64,000 nucleotides of DNA from Rhynchopus sp. YZ270_cl-10 (GCA_964035575.1 OZ037903.1:955001-1019000); one strand, 5' to 3'; counted from the stretch's first letter, positions 1-11,033 are shown. Notes: generated from the sequence alone by a model not told the origin. A program made the numbers and translations.

Positions 1-44
1 TATCTCCCCCCATTTCCCCCCCTCTTTCCCACTAAACCCACAAG

Positions 45-1304
45 ATGGACCCACACCCCCCTGCTAAGGGACCCCCTGTTGGTGCAGCACCACCGCCCCT
101 AGGTGGTTATGACGAGGGGGTAACTGTGAAGGGGGCTGGTGGGGTGCCACCCCCTGCACGAAGCTTTGGTATGAAACAGCCGCCTACACGGACCGCCACG
201 AACTTCCCTGTAAAGTACTACGATGGAACCTACAAGCCTGTTGTGGTGGCTCCAGTTGCTTCTGTTACACAGACACATACTCCGATTATTCCTACCACTT
301 CTCCTACCACGGGACCAGCTATTGTCAATGTGAAGGTACCTGCTGGATCAAAAAGAGTAATGGAAAGCGAAAAACGGGTTATCGAAAAGGCGTATATGCC
401 GACCCCGGTTAATATAGAAGAAGATGATTTTCCTCCTAGAGGGGGGGCTTCTATTCCTCCGTCGGGGTCGCAGGCGACGTCACCTCGGTTTCTTTCTAAT
501 CGTACTACGGTGCCTCCAAGGTCTCCTCAACAGGGGTCAACTCGAACGGAGGAGTTATTAGATTTGAATACATTTGGTGCTTCGCAAAGTCCATCCCATT
601 CTGCATCTCGCCGCTCCGCAGTAAACACTGTAGGGACCTATCAAGAAAGAGAAGATGAATTTCTCCGAAGCGGATCCCTCTACCGCGACCCTTCTGGACG
701 ACGTTCCCAAACCAGACAGTCCACTTCACAGTCACCGAGGATGAGTGGAGGCGGGAGGTTCGATTCTTATGACAGAGCACCGGAAGATCGAATTCCTGAA
801 GAACGTTATGGTTACGGGGACGATTTGATACACCCATTTGGGAGAGGGGACTGCGTGGTGAGGGGGTCCTTTGTCATAGAAGGATGCAATTTTGCGAGGT
901 TTGAAGCAAGCTCGAAACGGCCCGATGAGAGGAGAATGTTTACAACAGCTATCCGTGATGATATGGTGGCATGTGTAGGGCAAGGGGTACGGAGACATGA
1001 CATAATGTTGCGTGCAGCGCCCGGTCCGATTCGTGGTGTCGTGTTAGAGTACGATGGTAGGCGAGAAATGAGTCCCTCTCTAGTAGACGCCGACTGGGGT
1101 ATAGAATTCGAATATGCCATCAGAGTCCGAAGTGAAGCAACGCAAAAGAATGTAGGTCTCTCCCTCTACACTGCCCTAACAGACGCGAATGGGCTGGATC
1201 TTCAAGAAAGCCGCCACGCGTGGGTCCGCTTTATCGACCAAAGGGCAAATCCTGCGGATATCTACACATTGACGACACATGATGCACGGAGTCAGGCTCA
1301 ATAA
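45..1304 (+). CDS. Pro-rich protein with C-terminal globular domain, unknown role
   Basis: An intronless 419-residue protein. Residues 1-265 are low complexity, rich in Pro, Ser, Thr and Arg, and probably disordered. A short segment around residues 95-125 (KVPAGSKRV, KRVIEKAYMPTPV) recalls the KVIEKP-type repeats of membrane-skeleton proteins, but there is only one such stretch. Residues 275-400 look folded, with alternating hydrophobic strands (FVIEGCNF, IRGVVLEYDG, WGIEFEYAIRV) and a helix around FTTAIRDDMVACVG. That order resembles SEA-like domains found in many euglenozoan proteins; the comparison is by eye only. There is no signal peptide or membrane segment. The start is the first ATG, directly after a C/T-rich tract ending in AG (43-44). 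The function is not known. Confidence 0.8.
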   Translation: MDPHPPAKGPPVGAAPPPLGGYDEGVTVKGAGGVPPPARSFGMKQPPTRTATNFPVKYYDGTYKPVVVAPVASVTQTHTPIIPTTSPTTGPAIVNVKVPAGSKRVMESEKRVIEKAYMPTPVNIEEDDFPPRGGASIPPSGSQATSPRFLSNRTTVPPRSPQQGSTRTEELLDLNTFGASQSPSHSASRRSAVNTVGTYQEREDEFLRSGSLYRDPSGRRSQTRQSTSQSPRMSGGGRFDSYDRAPEDRIPEERYGYGDDLIHPFGRGDCVVRGSFVIEGCNFARFEASSKRPDERRMFTTAIRDDMVACVGQGVRRHDIMLRAAPGPIRGVVLEYDGRREMSPSLVDADWGIEFEYAIRVRSEATQKNVGLSLYTALTDANGLDLQESRHAWVRFIDQRANPADIYTLTTHDARSQAQ

Positions 1305-1561
1305 AAAAGGGTCAGTGACTTTTTGTTGTACAAATTGTGCAACAATAATATCAAAAGAATTGTTTTTTTGGGTTGAGGGAGATTAATCAAGGCGTTTTAT
1401 AAAAGGTACACTGTCACGAGAGGGCTTTGTATTTCAAGTCAACTTTTTTTTTTGATCATCCGCCGTGTGGAAAAGGTGTCAAGGTATTTTTTTGAAAGGG
1501 CCGGGGTGAGTTAGAAGTGTTCACTAACGGGTGACTACGGTTCGTGTTGCCCCTCTCTCTC

Positions 1562-1612
1562 AAGGTGGCTAAGCACAAAAGGCCTCGGTTCATCTTAATA
1601 AACTTTCTCTTA
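1562..1612 (+). repeat. Hairpin repeat H1 (diverged copy)
   Basis: A GGTGGCTAAGC / GCC...GGTTCATCTT stem copy whose loop has changed to ACAAAAG, followed by an AAACTTTCTCTT tail. It lies about 260 bp after the stop of the first gene. Confidence 0.6.
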
Positions 1613-2579
1613 TTATAGCAGGTGTGTTTTTTTAGGAGGGGATGTCAGATGTAAACCGCGAAATGGATTTTTGTTTTGTTTTTGTATCTCTTTTGAGAAA
1701 TGATGCGATCGATTCAGAAAAAAAGCTACCACAAAAAAACATATGCAAAACCCCCTCCCAGAAAGTCAGTGGTTATTATTCTTTTCTCCATACCCCGCTA
1801 GACGCTTGGGAGGTGTATTTGCGTTTTCTTCTTCTACTGTTTTTCTTGCTTTTTCGAAGCCAATCAATTTTTGGGTCCCACACATGTTGCCCCATTGTTA
1901 ACGGCGACAAAAAGCACCCAGAGGGGCTTATATTGGGGCCATCTATGAACGGGGTGAGATTTTTTTTGTTTTTTTACCAGTTCTCAGTAGCATTTCACAA
2001 AAGCTTCTCACAGCCTGTTTGTGTGTGTCTCACAGAGACGATCATAGATCATCCAAATATCCATCTTCTCGTTTTGCTATATCGTTTTTTTTTCGTTGCA
2101 CACCTATATGCCATCATAGGCAGGACCTGCCTGCAATCTGTTTTTTTAGTGTATCTCGGTCTTAGCTTCAATTCGTTTTTAGTTGACTAAACACAATAGA
2201 CGTTTTGACTCATCAGCATTTCTCTGTTTTATTCTATTCCCTATCGCATAATGTTAACTGTCGTTTTGCCGGGGGGGATAATTTTTTTAAAAAATATCGG
2301 CGTTTACCGATCAGTTTTGCACTTTGGGCGAAGAAATGATGAAATGGCGTATTGAAGTATTGGCTTGAAGTTGCAAAACTAAAACCAAAAAAACTGGTAG
2401 GCGAAATGACGAATTAGCGCGTAGTTGCGTAGTAGACTGATGTAGTGTGTAGAAAAAAAATTCCCTGCTGAACCCCTGGGGACGTTAAATCGCATCCATG
2501 ATTGCATCCAGGGGGTGGTGCAAATCTGGCGACCTAGCAGTGTGTCTGTTCCCTTCTCCCCCCCCTTTTTTTTTATGAT

Positions 2580-2630
2580 AAGGTGACTAAGCACGAGAGG
2601 CTTAGGATCATCTTATAAACTCTTCTTTCT
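2580..2630 (+). repeat. Hairpin repeat H1 (near-consensus copy)
   Basis: Left arm AAGGTGACTAAGC, loop ACGAGAG, right arm GCTTAGGATCATCTT, then a T-rich tail. The stem pairs along its length with one G-T pair and a small bulge. Confidence 0.8.
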
Positions 2631-2963
2631 TTTTTTTTTTTAACGGTGAAACTGTTGGGGGTTTTTTTCCCGAAGTATTAGCGAAACGAAAACGAAACGA
2701 AAAAAGGTATATGGACCATAGAAGTGAACACCCTCCCAATAAAAAATCTTCGCGTGTCAGGCGATTTTGTACCAAACAAATTAAAAATTGAAAAAAAAAT
2801 ACCGCCTCATTTCCCACAACCTAGGTTGCAATCATACAACCTCCGCAACAACAAAAAACTCTGTTTTTTTTCATTTGATGTGTCCACCAGAGACACGTTC
2901 ATCTTTTCAAGTATTTTCTCACGCCTGAAATGCGTTTCAACGCGTTTCAACTACTCTTTTTCG

Positions 2964-3000
2964 TAAGATGACGAAAAACACGAGGCTTAGGTCATCTTAC
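2964..3000 (+). repeat. Hairpin repeat H1 (short copy)
   Basis: AAGATGAC...ACACGAGGCTTAGGTCATCTTAC. The outer stem AAGATGAC/GTCATCTT is perfect here while the inner stem is damaged, which suggests pairing is retained as copies diverge. Confidence 0.6.
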
Positions 3001-3584
3001 ATTTTTTTTTTTTTTCTATTTGTATAGGGACTCCATTGTCTCCCCCCCAAAAAAAATCAAAAAAAAAATCCTGCACTAGCAGGTGATTGTCGACACAACA
3101 ACCAAAATAATATTTTCTTTGTGAACACTTGAAACTAACCCCCCTTATTATGTACTTCCCCTCTCCCCCCCTCCGTCTCCCCTCCCAAGAATCTAAATAC
3201 CCCATCCCTCTTCCTCCTCCTCTTCCTCCTCTTCCTCCACCCAATGTAGTATTTCTATAAAAAAAAAACGGACACTTTTTCTCAAAGGATTTCGCTACCC
3301 ACACACTCCCCTCGCTCGAGCGGTTGTGAACCGCCTCCGTTCTCTTAACGGTACAGACCACTCACCCCCCCCCTCCCCACCCCTTTGCATGAGCACCGAC
3401 CGAGCTGTGTTGTAGTTTGTTTCAGCTACTCTCTCTCTCTCTTTTAGTAGCTAGCTAAGCAGCTTTGCTGCGTCTTGGGAGGTCCCTTCCTTTTTTATGG
3501 ATTAGTTTTGAACAAATTTGAAGGTCGTCCTACACACACACATCACACCACAGATCATATTCTCTAGACCTCCCTCTTTCTCTC

Positions 3585-3617
3585 TTCATTCTACTCTCAA
3601 AACTCTTTCATTTTCAG
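3585..3617 (+). promoter_or_regulatory. Probable trans-splice acceptor for the carnitine acyltransferase gene
   Basis: A C/T-rich tract ending in TTTTCAG at 3617, followed by an A-rich leader and the ATG at 3642. Confidence 0.5.
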
Positions 3618-3641
3618 ACAAAAAAAAAAGACTAAAAAAAA

Positions 3642-5713
3642 ATGCCGAAATTGGTCGGAAAGTTGGCAGCATTGAATGCGACCAACCATTTGAACCTTCC
3701 GCGTCTTCCTGTTCCTGCTTTGGAGCAGACCTTGCAGAGATACCTCATGACGGTTGCGCCGCTGACGGACCAGCAGGGGTACAGAGTGCAGGAGGCAAAT
3801 GCGAAGGCGTTCCTTGAGGGTGTGGGGCCACAGCTGCAGGCGTCGCTGCTGGAGAAGGAGAAGGCGCGGGCGGAGGCAGGGGGCTACCCCTACTTCCACT
3901 TTGAGGAGCAATGGGACGATGCATACCTCGCGGCACGTTGCCCCAACCCTACCAACATCAACCCGCTCTACATCCTCGAAAAGCCCTCCTTCCTCAAGGA
4001 CACCCCCGTCACCCTTACAGCCTCGTACGTTCACGCCGCCGCCACCTGGCTCATCAATGCACGGGAAAACGGTGTCACAGAAGATGGAGGTGATCTCTCA
4101 CAGATCCCCCTTTTCCTCGGATTTGCTAGGATTCCGAAGAAGGGTCGTGATGACGTGGAGTTTCATGGTAACACGACACGGCATGTTGTCGTGCAGTGTG
4201 GCGGGGAGTTCTTCAAGGTTGATGTCCTTAGCAAGGACGGTCAAACCGTGCTGCCCTATGAAGGGATTGCGGCGCAGTTTAACGACATCTACGCGTATGG
4301 GAAGAGACAGCGTGCGAACGGAGCGGAATCGTCAGGAATCGGTGCTCTGACTGGACTGGAAAGGGATGACTGGGCTGCCATCCGCGAAAAGCTTACCCTC
4401 CTTGGTAACAACAAAGCTACTCTACAGACCATTGACGAGGCAATGCTGATGGTAGGTCTGGACCTTGGCGATTCAAGCCGCGACGAAGGCCTTGTTGGAC
4501 AGGTTAAGAGCATTCTCCACGGAACCACCAGCGCGCCTAACGAAACTCTGACCAACAGATGGTTCGACAAACACCAGCTTATTGCCGACGAAGGCGGTGC
4601 ATTTGGCTACAACTTTGAACACGCCGCTTCCGACGGCGCAGGATGGAACAAAACCATTGGAGAAATCTACAAAGTGATGTCCGACAACTCTTCCACATAC
4701 ACTGCAGTATCGGGGGGATCTGCTGAGAGCGCGGAGGCGAACCGCATTGAGTTCACTGTGAACGACTTTATTGCGAAGGAGGTTGACAACTCAAAGCGGT
4801 TTGCACACAAAACGTTCCAACAAGGGGTGGACCTTGGGGTGCTGATGTTCAACGACTTTGGCAAGGATGAGTTTAAGAGATGGGGGATGAGCCCTGATGC
4901 GGTCATGCAGGTTGCTTTCCAAACGGCATACCAAAGCGTTCATGGGAAAGCGGCGCCGACCTACGAGGCTTGCGCGATGAGAGGCTTCTTTCATGGAAGG
5001 ACGGAAACGATTCGGTCGTGTTTGCCTGCAAATGATGCATTTGCGAAGGGATTCAACGGGGATGCCTCCACAGAGGTGTTGAAGGGGCTCCTGCAGGAGG
5101 CAGTGAAGACACAGTCAGCACAGGCCAAGCTTGCCGCAGCAGGCCAAGGCATCGACCGCCACCTGATGTCCCTCAAGAACGAAGGCAGCCTTGCCGGCAT
5201 GGACCTCGACCAGGTCGCCCTCTTCAACAACGCACTCTACAAGCACTCTGGTGACTGGATCCTCTCCACCTCCAACGTGACCGCACCCTTCGTCCACCTC
5301 TTCGGGTTTGGTGCAGTGACCACCAACGGATACGGTCTTGGATACATGGTATGTCAAGGGGAGATGATGAAAATTGTCGGAAGGAAACCCTTTTATTTTA
5401 TTCAATGTAGAAGCTGTAAGGAGAAGAGTAGCAATGCAAAAAAAAAAAGACTGACTTTTCTTCAAAAAAAAAAAAAAATGCTTTGGTTTTGTGTTTCATA
5501 ACAAAAAAATAACCCTCCCATCAGACCTTCAAGGAAAACGTGCCAATTTGCATTTCGTCGTTCACCAAGGATGGAACCTCCACAAGGTATGTTTCTCGAG
5601 AGACCTTTTTTTGGAAAAAAAATCAAATCAAAAATCAATCATATTACCATCACAGGGACATGCGTGAAAGCATTGACGTGACGCTGAAGGGGATGCAGAA
5701 GTTGTTCCTGTGA
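3642..5713 (+). CDS. Carnitine O-acyltransferase (acetyltransferase type), 3 exons
   Basis: Transfers acyl groups between CoA and carnitine, most likely acetyl groups, balancing acyl-CoA pools in mitochondria or peroxisomes. Exons are 3642-5348, 5525-5586 and 5656-5713; introns are GTATGT...TCAG and GTATGT...ACAG. The spliced product is 608 residues, the usual family length. Family marks are the RWFDKHQL block near residue 307, the catalytic His in FEHAASDG (about residue 327), the STS substrate motif in ILSTSNVTAPF (about 546), and the C-terminal FGAVTTNGYGLGYM block. The N-terminus PKLVGKLAALN could be a weak mitochondrial presequence. The product ends KLFL, so there is no standard SKL peroxisomal signal. 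A pyrimidine tract and AG (3616-3617) lie 25 nt before the ATG. Acetyl versus longer-chain preference cannot be fixed from sequence alone. Confidence 0.93.
5349..5524 (+). other. cis-intron 1 of the carnitine acyltransferase gene
   Basis: GTATGT at the 5' end and CATCAG at the 3' end. Removing it joins GLGYM to TFKENVP and restores the family C-terminus. The unspliced frame ends after about 50 A/T-rich codons. Confidence 0.85.
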
Positions 5714-6259
5714 GGCAGCTTTGGGGAAAGTAGGGAAATTTTTGAAAATGGAAAGAAAAAAATGAGGTTCGAAAGTGAGGAGAAAATCTGGTGAACGTTT
5801 TTTTGAGAGAGCATTGTGGAGGCTGAGTGTGGGTGTTATCTGCAATATGCCATCTATTTTTTTCCTGTTGTATTCGTTTTTGTGAAAAATAAAATTTAAC
5901 TAAATGCACGAAAGCATTTCCCCCCTCGTTACGAGTGGATACTTGGGCGGTCGACAGAACAAAAAGGCAACACGTGGTGAGGGAAAAACCGAACAAAAAA
6001 AAAACCTGGGTTGCGTTTGGCATCCAAATATAGCTATTTTGTTCTGTACTTCATTGGTCCTGCTACGTATATTTCCCCGACAGCACTGCTCCCCTGCCGC
6101 CTTGGTGTTTGTCAAATCCCCCCTTTTTCTTTTTTTGTAAGATGGTAAGATGTGTAATGCACGCGGCATATTCATCACCCAACTTTCTTTTTTTTTTTGT
6201 CAAAGCATGTGTCCTGCCTAATCCCATTTATGTTACAACGTTTTTTGGGATTTTTTGTC

Positions 6260-6310
6260 AAGGTGACTAAGCACGAGAGGCTTAGGATTATCTTGTAAAC
6301 TTTTCTTTTT
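6260..6310 (+). repeat. Hairpin repeat H1 (near-consensus copy)
   Basis: AAGGTGACTAAGC-ACGAGAG-GCTTAGGATTATCTT followed by GTAAACTTTTCTT. The right-arm C to T change weakens one pair. Confidence 0.8.
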
Positions 6311-6720
6311 TCTACCCCTTTGGGTGAGCAAGGGTACATTTGTCGCACCCTCTTTGCTTTCTTTTCATTTCGGTTAAGAAAAGAAAGTACATGAAATTAT
6401 TTTTTCTACCCCTTTTTTCATATTCTCGCATTTGTTTATGTGTACATCCGTTTGAGAGATTTCTCTCTTTCGGCACGTTTTTCTTTTCTCTTTCCTTTCA
6501 CCCCCTCCTCGAGTCTCACTGACGGGGCAGTGCGCGGGTACCACACATTTGGGCCGTCACTTGCTCTTTCGAAGCGCAAAAAAAAAGGCTACTTTTTTTC
6601 TTGACGACCGACTACATTTTTTTTGTTACATTTCCGGATTTTCATTTAAAAAAGAACATCTCTCTCCTTTTTTATTCACCCTCCTACTCCTCCTCCCCCT
6701 CCCCTCAGCTTTCACGCTAT

Positions 6721-6862
6721 ACAGTGGACCAGTAGGTGCGAAGACAGGTAGTAGGGTCACCTGGTGGGGTCGACAGGTGAAATCTGCCGAGTTGACAGGT
6801 TCCACCTGTCTCGTCATTCCACCTGTCGAGTCTACTAATGGTTTCACCTACTAGTCCACTGT
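6721..6862. repeat. 142-bp foldback (large inverted repeat)
   Basis: The ends ACAGTGGACCAGTAGGTG and CACCTACTAGTCCACTGT are inverted copies with one mismatch. The interior holds further short inverted ACAGGT/ACCTGT pairs, so the segment can fold into one long imperfect hairpin. The flank GCACATTTCGTCGATT just after it recurs near 14128, after a family A repeat. Confidence 0.75.
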
Positions 6863-6992
6863 GCACATTTCGTCGATTCATCAAATTACCTACAAAATAA
6901 CCAAAATCACCGATGCATTGCAGTTTTTGCATGATTTTCCCTTCTGAAACCTCTTAAAAACCCACAACATTGTTAGAAATTTCAAAAATCAA

Positions 6993-7526
6993 ATGTCTGA
7001 TAAATGGCAGACCTTAGAGTCATTGGAAACGCCACAGCGAATACAATACTGCACCAGGCTTCTTGGTAAGCAGGATAAGAAGGGTTTGGAGGCGCTGCTG
7101 ACACGGCTGCGCAGCATTGAGAAGCAGTCTTTCAATAAAGAGGACAGCATGGTGGGGACTCTGCATAAGGAGGTTGTGAAGGCGGCGAACCGTGTCGTGT
7201 TGGCGGAGGACCCTGGGTGTGGAGGGGTGGAGGGGGTGGTGGGGTATCTCATATATAGCAACAACCTTAAGCAGGAGGGGTGTTCGCGTATTCTCAAGGT
7301 CGCTGTGGCCAAGGCGTCGCGCAACCAAGGTGCAGGCGCTGCTCTTATCTCGGCTGCGTGCGACCTTAGCCGTGCAGAACGCAGTCCCGCAATGCAGCTG
7401 CACGTTGCGCTGTCCCGCACCCCAGCGCACAGACTCTACCTTCGACACGGCTTTGTCGTGCTCTCGCACCTCCCAGATTATTATGCAGAAGGGAGAGACG
7501 CATACCTCATGGAGAAGAGGTTGTGA
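6993..7526 (+). CDS. GNAT-family N-acetyltransferase
   Basis: A 177-residue protein that should move acetyl from acetyl-CoA to an amine. The acetyl-CoA-binding segment is VAVAKASRNQGAGAALISAA at about residues 106-125, with Q-G-A-G-A matching the family Q/RxxGxG/A signature. It is followed by LHVALSRTPAHRLYLRHGFV, the usual strand and helix in which a Tyr near the GF turn acts as general acid. The protein ends DAYLMEKRL, as in RimI/NAT-like enzymes. The N-terminal ~75 residues are helical and charged and are not recognised. No targeting signal is evident. The substrate, protein N-terminus or small molecule, cannot be read from the sequence. Confidence 0.8.
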   Translation: MSDKWQTLESLETPQRIQYCTRLLGKQDKKGLEALLTRLRSIEKQSFNKEDSMVGTLHKEVVKAANRVVLAEDPGCGGVEGVVGYLIYSNNLKQEGCSRILKVAVAKASRNQGAGAALISAACDLSRAERSPAMQLHVALSRTPAHRLYLRHGFVVLSHLPDYYAEGRDAYLMEKRL

Positions 7527-7845
7527 AAAAAAACAAAAAAAATGCAGTAAATTCTCAGTACGGCGTAATCAAGGTTTTATTAGAAACTGAGCTTGATTAG
7601 CGGTAAATTTGTCCATGCTTTTTGAATAATTCCTCGCTCAATTATCATGTGGTCAGGGTAAGGGCCTAAATGGATTTCCTAAAATGACTGTCAACGAAAG
7701 GAAAAAAAAAAACCTTAGTAGTAGATTAGGATAAATCAGGTGGCAAAAATGTTTAGTTTGTTACCCCCTCCTGGGTTCTTCGCTGTCATCCCCTACTCCC
7801 CCCTTACAGACAACAGTGGGTGTACCCAAAACCCCTACCATTAAT

Positions 7846-9235
7846 ATGCATCGCAACACCTCCCACTCCGCACGTGTCTTGCGAAAACCCTTGAATCGAG
7901 CGCATCGCAGCATCAGCCTCCCTTCTTCCGGCATCTCTATCCCACACCTTGAGGTTGGCCCCCCTTCAAGACAGTCACGGTCCTACGTCTCTGCGGAGCA
8001 GCTGACGATTGTCCGCGAAAAGCACTTTCATTTGTCAAAATATGCGTCAGTTGTGGAGGCCTTTGCTGGAAAGGCACCTACCTGCCGGACGGTGCAGGAA
8101 CAGCTCGATATGGGTGATGCGATAGCGAGAGACCGCACTGTTCTGGTAGACTCCGCACAGTACGTCCAACACGAAATGCTTGTCCGTCTTGCGCGTACCA
8201 TTCGGTCGTTTCAAAACCTGCCGTACATAGTAGGCATCAACCCGCGCATCCAAGCTGTGTACGTGAAATGCTGGGATTGGTTCGTCTCTCTCTATGAATG
8301 GACCGACAGCAACGGCCAGGTGACCTCGCTTGAGGAGGAGGAGGTCTTCACGACCCACCTCCTCACGGTGTTCCAAGACCACGGGAACGTCATGCAATAC
8401 CTCAGGCAAGGGGTGGCGGAGATCCGTGAGTTGCCCTCCTCCGAGACAGTTGACTTCGCGTATGTTGACCAGTTTCTGACGCATTTTATTATGAGAAGAA
8501 CGTCGTGGCGGGTTCTCGCGGAAAGCCATCTGGCGTATCGCTCGCCTAAGGGGAAGCTTTACAATGGTGTCTTCAATTTAGAGGCAAGACCTGCGTTGAT
8601 TGCGCAGGACGCCTTTACGAGGGCACAGTATTTATGTGAAGCGGAGCTGTGCGACGCACCGCAGTTTGCAGTGAAAGGCGATACCGAGACATGTTTCGCG
8701 TACATCGACGCGCATATGCAGTACATCCTGCACGAACTCATCAAAAACTCCATGAGGGCCACAGTCAACTTCCACCGCAAACAAAAACGCTCCGGACGCA
8801 ATCTCCCAAAAGTGGTCCTCCGCATCTGCCATGGTGACGAAATCACGATTTCCCTGCACGACAGAGGAGGTGGAATTCCGACAGAAATGGCAAAGGACGT
8901 CTGGGGCTTCGGTTTCACAACAGTGGAAGAGGAAAAGAAGAAGTCAAAGGTGAACCTCACCTATTTCCCAGGCATGCACAACGACAGCTTTGACATAGAC
9001 GCGATGCTTGGGTCGAAGCAGTTGGCCGGATGGGGGTTCGGGCTTCCACTCAGTAGGTATGTACCCTATTTATGGCAAATAGAAAATGTGCCAATTACAA
9101 CTAAACAGATGCTACACGGAGTACCTCGGCGGAACCGTTCAGGTGCACAACATGCCCGGGTACGGCTGCGACTTCATCCTTACCATGCCCAAACTCAGCT
9201 CGGAGAACTGTCGCGAAAGGCTAGACTTTGCGTGA
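7846..9235 (+). CDS. Mitochondrial branched-chain/pyruvate dehydrogenase kinase (PDK/BCKDK family), 2 exons
   Basis: Phosphorylates and shuts down the E1 subunit of a mitochondrial 2-oxoacid dehydrogenase complex. Exons 7846-9056 and 9109-9235 give 445 residues. The N-terminus is Arg/Ser-rich without acids, a likely mitochondrial presequence. GHKL ATPase boxes are present: HELIKNSMRATV (about 296-307, with the catalytic Glu and the Mg-binding Asn), DRGGGIP (about 339-345), and GWGFGLPLSR (about 395-404). Splicing is needed to complete the domain as SRCYTEYLGGTVQVHNMPG. The stretch RSFQNLPYIVGINP is closer to BCKDK (LPFIIGCNP) than to PDK as I remember them. The typical PDK C-terminal DW pair is not seen. 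The start is the first ATG after acceptor CTTACAG (7809); an upstream in-frame GTG was not used. It is close to the carnitine acyltransferase gene, so both bear on mitochondrial acyl-CoA use. Confidence 0.92.
9057..9108 (+). other. 52-nt cis-intron in the kinase gene
   Basis: GTATGT ... ACAACTAAACAG. A branchpoint-like ACTAAAC lies only a few bases from the 3' splice site. Splicing restores the G2 box and C-terminal strands. Confidence 0.9.
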
Positions 9236-9250
9236 AGAAAAATAAAATTG

Positions 9251-9280
9251 GGATGACTAAAGGCTAAGATTATCTTGACC
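9251..9280 (+). repeat. Hairpin repeat H1 (loop deleted), 3' UTR position
   Basis: GGATGACTAA-AGGCTAAGATTATCTT lies only 16 bp after the kinase stop codon. The loop is reduced but the arms are kept. Confidence 0.5.
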
Positions 9281-9918
9281 CGAACCTTTTATCTGTTTAA
9301 TTCATATTCCAATGGAAAAAAAAAATGCTCAATAATTTGCCCCCCAGAATGGGTTTGCGTATAATATTTTGCCCTGTTCGGGATTTTTCAAAAAAAAAAC
9401 TGTTACAAAAAAAAACTTGGCTCGAAGTTGTTCTTCTTGTCTATACCAAAACATAAAGTATTTTTTCAAAAGGTGACTTCAGGCTGTGTATGAGAGGCTA
9501 AGGTTCGTCCTTTTTTGTTTTGTTTTATTTTTTTTTGACAAAAATTGGTGTCTTTGTTGTGGGCGAAAAGGCGCGTACCTGCCGCTGCCTAACTTCCCCT
9601 CTACTGTGCACCCATTCTATCTCTCTCTTTGTACTTTGTTTTATTACCTTTTTTTTTTTTTTTTTTGCTCACTTTATTAAAGCTCTGCGTGAGTGTGCTC
9701 TCCCTTCAAATAGAAGGGGGAAAAAAAAAAAAAAAACAAATAATTCCCTCACCCCGATCCCCTACTCAAAATAGTAGAGCAAAATCCCTAGGAAATCAGT
9801 CTACACTAATCCAAAAAAAAGTTCTCTATAAAAAAAAGGGAAGAAATAATTGCGCAGCGAATAACCTCGCCACGGCCTCCCCATTTTTCCCCCCTATTTC
9901 TTACAAAAAAAAATTCAT

Positions 9919-9970
9919 ATAGTGGACTTCATCCTCGGGTGTCTACACTAATACAACCAAGTTTTCAAAA
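9919..9970 (+). repeat. Family D repeat
   Basis: TAGTGGACTTCATCCTCGGG ... GTCTACACTA, then ATACAACCAAGTTTTC and an A-run. TAGTG/CACTA close a stem. Confidence 0.7.
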
Positions 9971-10172
9971 AAAAAAAAATTCAAAAAAAAAAAGGTCATG
10001 AAGCCTGTCTGCTATGACAGCTACACTAAACCAACCATTTTTTTCTCCCCCCCCTCAATTTTTCCCCATATCCCCCCAAAAATTCCCTCCTGTGTTATTG
10101 TAGAGCCAGTGTCTTCAGTACATCTTTCCCTTCCCCTCACTTCATTTTTTTTTTCTCAATACGATTGTGATC

Positions 10173-10206
10173 AAGGTGACTAAGTCCACGAGGCTTACGC
10201 TTATCT
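10173..10206 (+). repeat. Hairpin repeat H1 (diverged)
   Basis: AAGGTGACTAAG-TCCACGAG-GCTTACGCTTATCT, followed by a T-run. Confidence 0.6.
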
Positions 10207-10621
10207 AATCTTTTTTCGTTCGATCGTCTTCAGTTAGCAAGCCGCCCATTTTGGGCAGAGGTGGCACGTTCCCTGTATCCACCAGGTGTCAGAGGCACGG
10301 CAAACTTCGCCCTTTCTTTTTTGTTATCTGGGAAGGTAACGGTGTATTACCCTTATCTTTCATGCGATCTTTTCTTTTCCCCCCCTTAGCAAATGTGATT
10401 AGAAACATTTCCCTCTGAAATTTCCGTTCAGTTGCGCCAAACAGATTCTGCAAACACCATATTTGGCTGCGCTTAACGAAAAAAAAACAATGCACCCATT
10501 TCCCGAATGTTATAAAGATTGATTGGTGCGATGAGTGTCTGGGGTTTTATTTTGAATATTTTCGCCCTTCGATTCTTCCCCCGGGGGTTGGGAGGGCATG
10601 CAAGATTTTTTATTGTCATCT

Positions 10622-10703
10622 AGTGTAGACTGCAGGGTACTTTGTGCTTTCATCCGGAATGGCTGGCGTCGTACAGTGGGTTAGTCGGAGGTGCCTGCAT
10701 TAA
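10622..10703 (+). repeat. Family E repeat
   Basis: Contains GTGCTTTCATCCGGAATGGC and the GTACAGTGGGTTAGTCGGAG / GTGCCTGCAT end. Related copies lie at 55871-55934 and 61632-61690. Confidence 0.75.
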
Positions 10704-10810
10704 CAACGACAGGGGGGGTTTTTTTTTTGTGTCAGAGTATTTTTGTCTCGTCCGGATGGTTAGACGAGCTCCGGGAAGGCGGTTCCGCTCTTTTGTTACG
10801 ATTTGTGATG

Positions 10811-10848
10811 AAGGTGACTAAGCATGTAAGGTTTAGATTCATCTTTAC
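10811..10848 (+). repeat. Hairpin repeat H1 (diverged)
   Basis: AAGGTGACTAAGC-ATGTAAG-GTTTAGATTCATCTTT. The loop is changed but the stem is largely kept. Confidence 0.6.
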
Positions 10849-11033
10849 AACAAAAAAACCCCTTTTATTTTGCGTGCTTTGCGTCTGCTTCTTTTTGATC
10901 AACGAAATAATAAGATCCGATGTTAACAACTGTCATTTCTTTGTTTTAACCTGAAAGATGTACCACGGTAGGTGCCCTTCGTTGAGGCCCTCTTCTGCAT
11001 CTTCGAAAACCCTTTCTCCCGCTCTTTTAGTTA

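Larger units (their letters stand above)
1305..3641. other. Repeat-rich spacer
   Basis: No credible gene is seen in this 2.3 kb. It holds the 3' half of a family A repeat (1404-1450), a diverged hairpin repeat (1562-1612), a family A 5' fragment (about 1645-1667), hairpin repeats at 2580-2630, 2874-2920 and 2964-3000, and a C/T-rich promoter-like or UTR region from 3140. A 182-codon open frame at 1642-2190 begins inside the repeat fragment, is very Phe/Leu-rich and is judged non-coding. Confidence 0.7.
5714..6992. other. Spacer with hairpin repeat and foldback element
   Basis: A/T-rich with no credible gene. It holds a near-consensus H1 hairpin (6260-6310), a C/T-rich stretch, and a 142-bp foldback (6721-6862) about 130 bp before the GNAT start. 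Confidence 0.7.

Noticed and set aside
1642-2190. 182-codon open frame after the first gene
   Set aside because: It starts inside a family A fragment, is rich in Phe/Leu from T-runs, has A/T-rich spacer composition and shows no domain.
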